Positions 56,919 to 64,000 of a DNA stretch of 64,000 nucleotides are shown in pieces (positions within the stretch are counted from its first letter, which is position 1; each line of letters opens with the position of its first letter). The notes beneath the pieces are model-generated. The model did no database searches. It was given only the letters and a program-made list of their open reading frames with translations, and was not told the DNA's origin. The position numbers and the translations under genes are program-made. Source of the stretch: Cryobacterium sp. BB307 (GTDB lineage: Bacteria; Actinomycetota; Actinomycetes; Actinomycetales; Microbacteriaceae); the NCBI RefSeq assembly GCF_012274275.1, contig NZ_JAANZA010000001.1, forward strand, positions 620,001 through 684,000. Reading direction: 5' to 3'.

Positions 56919-58084
56919 CCAGGGAACCCAGGGAGATGGGCGGCCAAGCCGAGTCGCCCGAGCTGGTTGTCATCGCGTCGGGCACATCGTGGGACGACAA
57001 TTGGCTCTCGGAGAAACACCTCGCCCTTCACCTCTCCAAGCATGTGCCGGTCCTGTTCGTCGACCCGGCAGTGTCCATCCTCACGCCTCTGAAGAAGCCC
57101 GCTTTGCGAGCGTCGACCCGCGGCCCTCGGCTTCGTCGCATCGGCGAAGGGCTGTACCGACTCACTCCGCTGACGGTCCCCGGGATCGGTCGCCCTGGAC
57201 TGCGCGAAGTCGGCGAGTGGGTGACCCGACGCGCGATCGCCCGAGCAGTCAAGCGACTGGGCGGTGCCCGAGCGCTCATCGTCGGGTCGCTGGACCGCGT
57301 GTTCGACTCGGGTGCCGCTGGCCTCAAGGTGCTCTACGGCACTGACGACTGGACCACCGGCGGCGGCCTGATGAACATCTCAACGACCTGGTTGCGTCGC
57401 CGGGAGCAGGAACAGCTTGACGCCGCCGACGTTGTGGTGGCGGTCTCGGACCAGCTCGCCGAGCGCTGGGCGGCACCCGGTCGTCGGATTGTCGTCATCC
57501 CGAATGGCTGCGACACCGAGATGTTCGCGAATGTCGACTCCGCCCCCCTCCCAGACGAGGTGACCTTGCCGGATCCGATCGCGGGGTTCATCGGCCACCT
57601 GTCGGAGCGCATCGATCTTGACATGCTCGAGAAGGTCGCGGATGCCGGTGTGTCCCTCCTTCTTGTCGGCCCGCGCCAGCTGACGTTCGATGTCGCCCGG
57701 GTGTCCGACCTCCTGTCACGGCCGAACGTGCAGTGGATCGGCGCTCAGCCGTTCGAGAGGCTGCCGTCGTTCATGCGCCGCATCTCTGTCGGACTCACTC
57801 CCTACACGGATAGCGAGTTCAACCGCAGCAGCGATCCACTCAAGACGCTCGAGTATCTCGCCGCGGGTCGGCCAGCCGTGGTCAGCGACCTGCCGAGCGT
57901 ACGTCGCATCCCGAGCGGTCTGGTCACGGTCGCAACGGATGCCGCAGACTTCGCCGCCAAGACACTGGAGGTTATCGGGTCGCGGCCAGATCCGGTTGTC
58001 GTGCTCGATAGGCAGCGCTTCGCGCGCGAGCAGAGCTGGGCCGCGCGAGCGGAGGCATTCCTTGCCTTGATCGGCTCGGATTGA
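56915..58084 (+). CDS. Glycosyltransferase family 4/1-like
   Basis: 389 aa from ATG 56915 (ATGA overlap with the previous stop). GT-B fold: the N-half includes LVVIASGTSWDDNWLSEKHL and KVLYGTDDWTTGGG, and the C-half has DAADVVVAVSDQLAERW, RRIVVIPNGCDTEMF, AGFIGHLSERIDLDMLEKV, ISVGLTPYTDSEFNRSSDPL and LEYLAAGRPAVVSDLPSVRR. This type is common in exopolysaccharide loci, adding a sugar to the lipid-linked repeat. It is convergent with the Wzz-like gene that begins its stop at 58088. Confidence 0.88.
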   Translation: MTREPREMGGQAESPELVVIASGTSWDDNWLSEKHLALHLSKHVPVLFVDPAVSILTPLKKPALRASTRGPRLRRIGEGLYRLTPLTVPGIGRPGLREVGEWVTRRAIARAVKRLGGARALIVGSLDRVFDSGAAGLKVLYGTDDWTTGGGLMNISTTWLRRREQEQLDAADVVVAVSDQLAERWAAPGRRIVVIPNGCDTEMFANVDSAPLPDEVTLPDPIAGFIGHLSERIDLDMLEKVADAGVSLLLVGPRQLTFDVARVSDLLSRPNVQWIGAQPFERLPSFMRRISVGLTPYTDSEFNRSSDPLKTLEYLAAGRPAVVSDLPSVRRIPSGLVTVATDAADFAAKTLEVIGSRPDPVVVLDRQRFAREQSWAARAEAFLALIGSD

Positions 58085-58087
58085 GGG

Positions 58088-58729
58088 TCAGCGGGAGCGG
58101 CCAGGCTTACGTCGGGGCCGCCCCAGCGTCCCGAGCACTGCAAGGGTGGCAAGAAGTCCGGCGAGCGCGGTCAGACCAACCCCTCGCACCGTGTTTCCGC
58201 CGACTTCGCTGAGCTGTGGTTCCGAAGGGACCAATTGAGTGCGCACCCGAGAAGCAACGTCCAGCTGCTGCTCGTCTTGGAACTCGTCAATCGTGTCCTG
58301 CACGGTGTCGAGGGCGTGTTCCATCTGCGCACGCGCCCCATCCGGAGTATTTGCGACGGCCTGCACTTCGAGCACGGGGTCTTCGAAGCGGTACTCCCAC
58401 TGGCTGCCTACGCTGGGTTGTCGAACCAGGTAGCCCTCACGGTACCCCTCGCCGACGATGGTCACCCTGTCGCTGACGTCACTGGCGTCGCCGCCGGAGC
58501 CCTGAACCGACGCGGCGACGGCTCCCGCGAGATCGATCAGGGACCGAGGAGCATCCGAGTACGCGTTCTGCACAGCGGATTCGGGGGGCAACAGGACGAC
58601 GCTCGCTTGCGCGAAATAGACCGGCGGCGCCTGCATTACCCAGACGATTGCAACGCCGGTCAAGGCCAGGCCGGCAAGCGTGACGTACCACCTGCGAACC
58701 GCAATAGTGAGCAGATCCCATAACGTCAT
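58088..58729 (-). CDS. Wzz-like chain-length/polysaccharide co-polymerase protein
   Basis: 213 aa with a membrane span at residues 15-35 (VTLAGLALTGVAIVWVM), an exported middle (YFAQASVVLLPPES) and a second span near 185-205 (GVGLTALAGLLATLAVLGTL). VDRVTI-like VSDRVTIVGEGYREGYL and the coiled region QMEHALDTVQDTIDEFQDEQ fit Wzz/chain-length determinant proteins. No fused tyrosine kinase. It is divergent from another Wzz-like gene at 58817; the two starts are 87 bp apart. Confidence 0.75.
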   Translation of the reverse strand: MTLWDLLTIAVRRWYVTLAGLALTGVAIVWVMQAPPVYFAQASVVLLPPESAVQNAYSDAPRSLIDLAGAVAASVQGSGGDASDVSDRVTIVGEGYREGYLVRQPSVGSQWEYRFEDPVLEVQAVANTPDGARAQMEHALDTVQDTIDEFQDEQQLDVASRVRTQLVPSEPQLSEVGGNTVRGVGLTALAGLLATLAVLGTLGRPRRKPGRSR

Positions 58730-58816
58730 CAGCCGGCACCTCTCGTGACCGCGCTCTTTGTAGACCGTAGCGTAGAGTATGGCCAGTCCTCACGCCAAGT
58801 GACCGAGGGGCACAAC

Positions 58817-59620
58817 GTGGACCTAGTGGAAATCTTCCGCGCAGTTGGACGACGTTGGTATGTGCTTTTCGCGGGCCTGGTTCTGACGGCTGGCGCCTGC
58901 GTTCTCATTTTCCGCGTCGTCCCTGTCACCTACGACATCACCTCTTCCGTGTTGCTGCTGCCGCCGTCGGTGCAGGAGGACGCGCAGGGCGAGCGGCAGA
59001 TCGTCAACCCGTTCCTGAACCTCGGCGGCCTCGATGTTGCGGCCGGGGTGCTGGTGAAGGCGCTGACCGATTCGGCATCGGAGGAGCAGATAGTCCCGGA
59101 GGATTCGACGACCGAATACACGGTGGAGAAGGATGCCGGCGTTTCGGGTTCAGTCCTTCAGATCACGGTCAGCGCCGAATCGCCAGAGGTGGCCGTGGAG
59201 ACGCTGAATCAGGTTCTCGACCTGGCTGAGGTCAGACTCGAGGAGTTGCAGGATCAGATCAACGCCGCGGAGAGATCCCAGGTCCGCCTCATGGTCGTTA
59301 CTGACAACTCTGTGGCCGAGCCCAACTACTCGACGCTGATTCGCACGCTTATTGTCGTTGCGGGTGGCGGTCTGGCGGTCACGCTGCTCCTGGCGGTCGC
59401 TATCGACACGGCCGTTCGACGGAGACGGACGCGTGCTGAGGTGCCGGCGACACAGCCTGTGACCGTTTCACCCGCGGCGGCAGCGACAAAAGACGCGTCA
59501 CCGCGGCCGCCGATGCCTGGGCGCCCGTCACCTCCGTTGGTTGATCAGTTCCTGGATGGCCGCGCTGGCAACGGTGGCCCCAGCAGCAAGCAGACCCGAC
59601 CCGAGCGAAAGCCTGGGTAG
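58817..59620 (+). CDS. Wzz-like chain-length determinant protein
   Basis: 267 aa from GTG 58817, with GAGGGG about seven bases upstream; an upstream in-frame ATG-type start at 58745 is less likely. N-terminal span residues 15-38 (WYVLFAGLVLTAGACVLIF), an exported domain (VTYDITSSVLLLPPSVQE, VAVETLNQVLDLAEVRLEEL coiled coil) and a second span near 180-200 (LIVVAGGGLAVTLLLAVAI). A long Pro/Ala/Thr C-tail is cytoplasmic. The starts of both Wzz-like proteins are alike (RRWYVLFAGLVLT / RRWYVTLAGLALT), so they are diverged paralogues. It leads the polymerase gene by three bases. Confidence 0.8.
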   Translation: MDLVEIFRAVGRRWYVLFAGLVLTAGACVLIFRVVPVTYDITSSVLLLPPSVQEDAQGERQIVNPFLNLGGLDVAAGVLVKALTDSASEEQIVPEDSTTEYTVEKDAGVSGSVLQITVSAESPEVAVETLNQVLDLAEVRLEELQDQINAAERSQVRLMVVTDNSVAEPNYSTLIRTLIVVAGGGLAVTLLLAVAIDTAVRRRRTRAEVPATQPVTVSPAAAATKDASPRPPMPGRPSPPLVDQFLDGRAGNGGPSSKQTRPERKPG

Positions 59621-59622
59621 CC

Positions 59623-61008
59623 GTGACCGGAGTGCTGCCGCGGAGGACCGGTGAGTCGCGGTGGGCGGCATGGCAGCGTCGGTGGTCATCCCAGAAGGTG
59701 TTCGCCCCGCATGGTCGAGGCGTGGACGCGGCCGGCGTTCTCTCGATCTACGTCGCAGTGCTCATGTTCATCCCGGCGAATCTCACCATCCCCGCCCTTG
59801 GCTCAGTGGGCACGCCCGCCCTGATCCTGGGCCTGGGCGCGTTGTTCTTGTGGATCGGCACACAACTGAGTCGATCGACCTCCACCCTCTCGTTCGGCCA
59901 ACCCGTTCGGCGGGCAATGACGTTCTTCGCGATCGCGGTGCTGCTGAGCTACGCGGCGGCCATGTCGCGTCCGCTCGAGCTGACTGAATTGGCAGCATCC
60001 GACCGCGGCCTGTTCCTACTGGGCTCGATCCTCGGTGTCGTGCTCCTCACGGCTGACGGGGTGACCGGGATTGACCGCCTCGAGCGCCCGATGCGGGTTC
60101 TCGTGTTCGCGGCGGCAGTCGTGGCCACGCTGGGCATTGCGCAGTTCGTGACGGGACTGCCGATCATCAACGTCATTGAGATTCCGGGCCTCGCCCCGAA
60201 TTCCGACCTGACCAGCATCTATAACCGCGACGGCTTCGTCCGGGCAGCGGGAACATCGACGCACCCCATCGAGTTCGGCGTGGTCCTCGCCATGAGCCTC
60301 CCGATCGCGTTGCACTTCGCATTCAACGACACGCACAAGCACGCTCTTGTGCGCTGGTACCCGATTCTCGTCATAGCCCTCGCCATTCCCATCACAATCT
60401 CGCGTTCGGCAATCGTCGCGGTCGCCATCGTGCTGCTCTTCCTGATGCCGACCTGGCCGCGCGCAAGGCAGTGGACCGCGGGGGTGCTGATCGTGGGGCT
60501 GATGGCGGCCGTCTACGTCGCGATCCCGGGAATGCTCGGCACGATCATCCGGCTGTTCTCCGGAATCGGTGAGGACGGCAGCGCCCTCTCGCGCACGGAC
60601 AGTTACGCCATCGCGTTCGACTTCTTCCTACGCAATCCCGTGTTCGGTCGCGGATTCTCGACCTTCCTGCCGCAGTACCGGATCCTCGACAACCAGTACC
60701 TGGGATTGCTCATCGAAATCGGGATAGTGGGGACCATCGCCCTCGTCGTGCTGTTCTTCGTTGCCATCGCGACAGCGCTCTCGCGCCGTCACCGCACGAC
60801 GGACGAACGCGCGCGAAGCCTCGCCCTGTCGCTCGCGGCGATGGCCGCGGCGGGTGCCTGCAGCTTCGCCACCTTTGATGCCCTCGGTTTCCCACAGGTC
60901 GCCGGACTCATGTTCCTGTCCATCGGACTCATCGGCGGGCTTTCGAACACGATTGCGCGAAGGGCGCACGTGCTCACTCCGCAGGATCGCGTCCGCTTCC
61001 GGGAGTGA
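59623..61008 (+). CDS. O-antigen ligase / Wzy polymerase-like membrane protein
   Basis: 461 aa, about 12 hydrophobic spans. The Wzy_C/WaaL signature region around 240-360 is present: AGTSTHPIEFGVVLAMSLPI, ISRSAIVAVAIVLLFLMP, then the outer loop with GSALSRTDSYAIAFDFFLRN (Arg in SRTDS), NPVFGRGFSTFLPQYR and DNQYLGLLIEIGIVG. It polymerises or ligates the polysaccharide outside the membrane. GTG 59623 is just after the Wzz-like stop. Its last 35 bases overlap the convergent flippase gene (60974). Confidence 0.9.
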   Translation: MTGVLPRRTGESRWAAWQRRWSSQKVFAPHGRGVDAAGVLSIYVAVLMFIPANLTIPALGSVGTPALILGLGALFLWIGTQLSRSTSTLSFGQPVRRAMTFFAIAVLLSYAAAMSRPLELTELAASDRGLFLLGSILGVVLLTADGVTGIDRLERPMRVLVFAAAVVATLGIAQFVTGLPIINVIEIPGLAPNSDLTSIYNRDGFVRAAGTSTHPIEFGVVLAMSLPIALHFAFNDTHKHALVRWYPILVIALAIPITISRSAIVAVAIVLLFLMPTWPRARQWTAGVLIVGLMAAVYVAIPGMLGTIIRLFSGIGEDGSALSRTDSYAIAFDFFLRNPVFGRGFSTFLPQYRILDNQYLGLLIEIGIVGTIALVVLFFVAIATALSRRHRTTDERARSLALSLAAMAAAGACSFATFDALGFPQVAGLMFLSIGLIGGLSNTIARRAHVLTPQDRVRFRE

Positions 61009-62473
61009 CATCGGCCAGCATCAGCTCTCGGACAACGCGCGTGAATCGCGGTGCGACGGCCAGCGCGTAGACGGCGAGTCCGATCAGCCCGCCCGTTGCC
61101 AGCAGCCAAAAGCCCTCCGGCAACCACTGTTTGACGAGCAAGCCCGACAGAGCGACTGCGACGCAGCCGACAGCTGGCAACGCCAGGTCGCGCACCAGCG
61201 GCCAGATTCTGACGTCTTCACGATGCAACAGGAGTGCGGCGCCCGGAAGAACCACCACGATTACGACGAGCGCGTGAGCGAGGGCCACCCCCTGAATGCC
61301 CAGCCACTGCGCCCCGACAATGAGCACCGGAATCAGCACGATCAGCCAGATGGCGTGCAACCAGGCATTTCCGACCGACTTCCCGACGGCGGCCAGGTAG
61401 TCGTACGCCAGCTCGACGATGAGCCGGCCCAGGCTCAGGACCACCAGCGCGGGCACCGCGACCGCCGACGGCTCCCACCGGTCGCCGTAAAGGAACGTCA
61501 CCAGTTCCGTCGCGTACACGGCCAGCAGCACGCACATCAGGCCGGCAAGCCCGAGCACCAGGTACTGCGCGCTGCGGTAACCGGCCGGGCCGTCGCCGCT
61601 CTGATGCAGTCGTGCGAACGCCGGTGTTGTCACACGTCGGACCACCGACGACACCAGCATCATCGGCCACGCGCTGAGGTTGAATGCCAGCAGGTAGAAC
61701 CCGAGCTGCTCGGTACCGAGTAGGCGACCGACAACGATGAAGTCGACGTTGACGAGCGCCAAGAGCAGCAGGCTCGCACCGGCGAGCGGAAGCCCGAACC
61801 GGAGCACCTCGCCGGCAGCCTGCCGGTTGAAGCCTGGCCACACCTTCTGGGGTGCGAACAGAATCGAGAGGATGCCTGTCACCAGGTTTCCGATGACTGC
61901 GCCCCAGGCAAGGCTCCACGCGCCGTAGCCAGCGATCGCGAGCACAATAGTGATCGGAGTGCTGATCACGAAGGCCGCCGCGTCGATTTGCATCCGTCGT
62001 GCCTGCATGAACGCTCGCGTGAGCAGTGCGACGGGCACCGATGTCGCGCCGTCGATGAGCACCGCAACGCTCATCAGCTGCACAACTCCTGCGGCCTCCG
62101 GCACCCCCATCGCGGCCGCGAACGGTCCCGCGGCGATCAGGCTCAGTGCGAACAGTGCGGCACTGGACACAATCGACAGGGTCGCAACGGTGGGTGCGAT
62201 CCGTTCGATTGGCCCCTCGTGGCGCACGAGTGCGACGCTGACTCCAAGTTCATTGGCGCTCAGCAGCAGATTCAGGGCGACGAGCGCGACCGCGTACACC
62301 CCGAAGTCCTCCGGGGCGACAATGCGCGCGATGACGATCCCGGCCAGGAACGAGCCCAGCCGCGCCACGAGCGTGTTGACGAAACTCCAGAGGAGCCCGC
62401 TGCGAATCTGTGTCTTCAGCGCCGGGGCGCTGGATTCCGGCGTCGGCACGGGGTCACCGAATGGAGCAGACAC
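60974..62473 (-). CDS. Wzx-type polysaccharide flippase
   Basis: 499 aa from GTG 62473 (VSAPFGDPVPTPE). The 62620 frame is an artefact overlapping the neighbour. About 14 membrane spans with MOP/Wzx hallmarks: SGLLWSFVNTLVARLGSFLA, IARIVAPEDFGVYAVALVAL, LNLLLSANELGVSVALVRHE and LLTRAFMQARRMQIDAAAFV. It flips undecaprenyl-linked repeat units outward. The gap to the aminotransferase stop is one base (62475), so both are in one operon running leftward. It overlaps the polymerase gene's 3' end. Confidence 0.92.
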   Translation of the reverse strand: MSAPFGDPVPTPESSAPALKTQIRSGLLWSFVNTLVARLGSFLAGIVIARIVAPEDFGVYAVALVALNLLLSANELGVSVALVRHEGPIERIAPTVATLSIVSSAALFALSLIAAGPFAAAMGVPEAAGVVQLMSVAVLIDGATSVPVALLTRAFMQARRMQIDAAAFVISTPITIVLAIAGYGAWSLAWGAVIGNLVTGILSILFAPQKVWPGFNRQAAGEVLRFGLPLAGASLLLLALVNVDFIVVGRLLGTEQLGFYLLAFNLSAWPMMLVSSVVRRVTTPAFARLHQSGDGPAGYRSAQYLVLGLAGLMCVLLAVYATELVTFLYGDRWEPSAVAVPALVVLSLGRLIVELAYDYLAAVGKSVGNAWLHAIWLIVLIPVLIVGAQWLGIQGVALAHALVVIVVVLPGAALLLHREDVRIWPLVRDLALPAVGCVAVALSGLLVKQWLPEGFWLLATGGLIGLAVYALAVAPRFTRVVRELMLADVTPGSGRDPAE

Positions 62474-62474
62474 G

Positions 62475-63584
62475 TCACACCAGCGAACGCAGGGCCTCGG
62501 CCACCTTGACCTGCTGCTGCTCGGTGAGCTGCGGGAACATCGGCAGCGACAGCAGCTCGCCGGCGGCGCGCTCGGCGACGGGGAAGTCACCTGGCGCGTA
62601 GCCGAGCGACCGGAAGGCACCGGTCAGGTGAACGGGTGTCGGGTAGTGCAGGCTGGCGCCGATGCCCGCATCCCGCAGGCCAGCGAGAATCCGGTCCCGG
62701 TCCTGGACGCGGATGGCGTAGATGTGCCAAACGGGGAGGTTGCCCTCGAGCACGGTGGGTGTCCGAACACCGGGCAGGTCGGACAGCAGTTCGTCGTAGC
62801 GCTTAGCCGCTTCACGCCGTGCTTCGTTCCAGCCCTCCAGGCGGGCGAGCTTCGCGCGCAGCACGATCGCCTGGATCGCATCCAGCCGGGAGTTGAATCC
62901 GACCTCGTCATGCACGTACTTGACGCTGCTGCCGTGGTCGGCGATGCGGCGGACGCGACGGGCGAGTCCGTCATCGTCGGTGAGCACAGCGCCGGCATCC
63001 CCCGCTGCGCCCAGGTTCTTGCCCGGATAGAAGCTGGTCGCCGCGATGGTGCCCAGCGAGCCCGCCGCGCGGCCGTGCCGCCGGGCACCCTGCGACTGGG
63101 CGGCGTCCTCGATGATGGTCGGCGCCGTGTCAGAGAACTGTTCGACGGGTGCAGTCTGGCCGTAGAGATGCACCGGAATGATCGCGCCCGTTCGCGGCGT
63201 CACCGCCCCGGCCGCTGCGCCCGGGTCGAGCAGCAGGGTGTCATCGTCGACATCGGCGAGCCGGACGGTCGCGCCGGCGCGCGCGACGGCCTCGGCCGTC
63301 GCAATGAAGGTGTTGGCCGGCACGACGACCTCGTGGTCCTTGCCGATGTCGAGCGCGCGCAGAGCCAACTCGATGGCATCGGTGCCGTTGCCCACGCCAA
63401 CGCAATTGCGGACCTCGCAGTAGACGGCGTACTCCGCTTCGAAGGCGGCGACCTGCGGGCCACCGATGAACTCGGCCCGGGAGATGGCGTCGAGGAGCGG
63501 CTCGCGGATGTCGTCGATGACCTCGGCGTGCTGCAGCTGCAGATCCAGGAACGGTACGGCGGTGGCGGCGGTGACGGTACTCAC
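62475..63584 (-). CDS. DegT/DnrJ/EryC1-family sugar aminotransferase
   Basis: 369 aa, PLP fold-type I. VPFLDLQLQHAEVIDDIREP, FIGGPQVAAFEAEYA, GVGNGTDAIELALRALDIGK, VVVPANTFIATAEAVARAGA, IIPVHLYGQTAPVEQF, IIEDAAQSQGARRHGRAAGS and the Schiff-base lysine in TSFYPGKNLGAAGDAGA are diagnostic. It makes an amino sugar (for example a 3- or 4-amino-4,6-dideoxy sugar) for the polysaccharide. The ATG at 63584 overlaps the stop of the preceding glycosyltransferase (63581). No 4,6-dehydratase is in view. Confidence 0.93.
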   Translation of the reverse strand: MSTVTAATAVPFLDLQLQHAEVIDDIREPLLDAISRAEFIGGPQVAAFEAEYAVYCEVRNCVGVGNGTDAIELALRALDIGKDHEVVVPANTFIATAEAVARAGATVRLADVDDDTLLLDPGAAAGAVTPRTGAIIPVHLYGQTAPVEQFSDTAPTIIEDAAQSQGARRHGRAAGSLGTIAATSFYPGKNLGAAGDAGAVLTDDDGLARRVRRIADHGSSVKYVHDEVGFNSRLDAIQAIVLRAKLARLEGWNEARREAAKRYDELLSDLPGVRTPTVLEGNLPVWHIYAIRVQDRDRILAGLRDAGIGASLHYPTPVHLTGAFRSLGYAPGDFPVAERAAGELLSLPMFPQLTEQQQVKVAEALRSLV

Positions 63585-64000
63585 GATGCGCGGCTTCCCC
63601 TCAGAGTTGGTTGCACTCGGCTGATGGTGTTGAAATCGTCTGACGGCACCCCGCCGAGGCGGCGCCGCACCTTGCGGGCGAGGTCGTAGCCGAGGACCGA
63701 AAGGTACGCCGGAACCAGCGTCACCTTCCTGCCCAAGCGGGTCTGCTCGCCCTCGATCGCCGAGCGATACAGCTCCAGAACTCGATCGGTCGCGGCCTCG
63801 AGCCCGTAGTTCGAGACAACGAGGTCTCGCGAGAACTCGCCAAGGTCGGCACGACGCCCCGGGTTCGCAAGCAGCTCGCGGAGGGCTCGCTCGAGGGTCA
63901 CCGCTCCGTCGCCGCCATTGCCGATGCCGTACCAGCCGTCCCGCTCGAACTGGGAGGCGCTCGCCGGCTCGAGAAGTTTCCAGAAGCCGCGCTCCCCCTG
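63581..64000 (-). CDS. Glycosyltransferase, C-terminal fragment
   Basis: The last 139 codons of a gene cut by the window's right edge. The frame is open to base 64000 and the visible part reads ERGFWKLLEPASASQFERDG, then WYGIGNGGDGAVTLERALRE, LLANPGRRADLGEFSRDLVV and SNYGLEAATDRVLELYRSAI. This is the end of a GT4-type nucleotide-sugar domain plus its C-terminal helices. The basic tail has LARKVRRRLGG. It is the first visible gene of the leftward aminotransferase-flippase operon. The donor sugar cannot be said. Confidence 0.78.
   Translation of the reverse strand, partial: QGERGFWKLLEPASASQFERDGWYGIGNGGDGAVTLERALRELLANPGRRADLGEFSRDLVVSNYGLEAATDRVLELYRSAIEGEQTRLGRKVTLVPAYLSVLGYDLARKVRRRLGGVPSDDFNTISRVQPTLRGSRAS

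Noticed and set aside
62475-62620. N-terminal extension of the flippase to 62620
   Set aside because: The extra 49 residues (Ser/Arg/Cys-rich) are antisense-frame reading of the aminotransferase's 3' end. The GTG at 62473, one base from the previous stop, fits the operon.
47443-64000. Genomic island or prophage in the polysaccharide locus
   Set aside because: No integrase, tRNA, att-like repeat or phage structural gene is seen, and base composition looks like the rest of the window. It is a normal surface-polysaccharide locus, though such loci are often exchanged.
1-64000. CRISPR arrays, tRNA or rRNA genes
   Set aside because: No regularly spaced 25-40 bp repeats occur. The only regular repeats are inside the helicase coding region (36-bp units without spacers). 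No tRNA cloverleaf or rRNA sequence was recognised by eye.

Overview
The window is high-GC DNA with codon use and gene content typical of a Microbacteriaceae-like actinobacterium (Micrococcales). Pointers are the DUF3073 and DUF2510 proteins, the purD/SCP/purF/purM neighbourhood, GTG/TTG starts, a paired CrcB, an LPxTG surface protein, and extragenic palindromes of the 'TGGTCGAGC..GAGACC' and 'GATCGTCTCGAAACCA' kinds. The species cannot be named from sequence alone. I see no tRNA, rRNA, CRISPR array, intact insertion sequence or prophage.

Layout. 1-3.9 kb: purine biosynthesis (purD fragment, purF, purM) with small conserved actinobacterial proteins. 4-16.5 kb: housekeeping and envelope genes: flavin monooxygenase-like enzyme, cysteine-desulfurase-like protein, crcB pair, lipoproteins, a PadR/DUF4097 operon facing a MerR/TipAS regulator, YczE-like protein, a large RND permease, a secreted lysozyme-like protein. 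16.5-28 kb: RarD-like transporter, a repeat-rich DEAD-box helicase, a FEN-like 5'-3' exonuclease, a 1357-residue secreted nuclease/5'-nucleotidase fusion, Ppx/GppA phosphatase, SRPBCC protein, serine hydrolase lipoprotein.

28.3-32.3 kb: a tightly coupled tryptophan-to-anthranilate operon: tryptophan 2,3-dioxygenase, a metal-dependent amidohydrolase where a kynurenine formamidase would be expected, kynureninase and a PaaX-type regulator. 32.3-37.4 kb: a divergently regulated IclR cluster encoding the end of a meta-cleavage pathway (acylating acetaldehyde dehydrogenase, 4-hydroxy-2-oxovalerate aldolase, HpcH/HpaI aldolase, MHS-type transporter). 37.4-47.3 kb: DMT transporter, acyl-CoA oxidase-like dehydrogenase, prolyl oligopeptidase, an LPxTG Ig-repeat surface protein bracketed by direct repeats and followed by degenerate secretory ORFs, RecQ, a membrane-anchored protein.

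47.4-64 kb: a cell-surface polysaccharide locus: WecG/TagA transferase, UDP-ManNAc dehydrogenase, UDP-GlcNAc 2-epimerase, beta-helix protein, FemAB/GNAT-like protein, five glycosyltransferases (one cut by the window edge), two Wzz-like proteins, an O-antigen-ligase/polymerase-like protein, a Wzx flippase and a DegT-family sugar aminotransferase. Together these can make a ManNAcA- and amino-sugar-containing polymer and export it.

The observations I rate highest are the palindromic repeats that supply the stop codons of three genes, the amidohydrolase embedded in the kynurenine operon, the direct-repeat-flanked surface-protein cassette, and the fused secreted nuclease/nucleotidase preceded by an 11-bp-periodic repeat.
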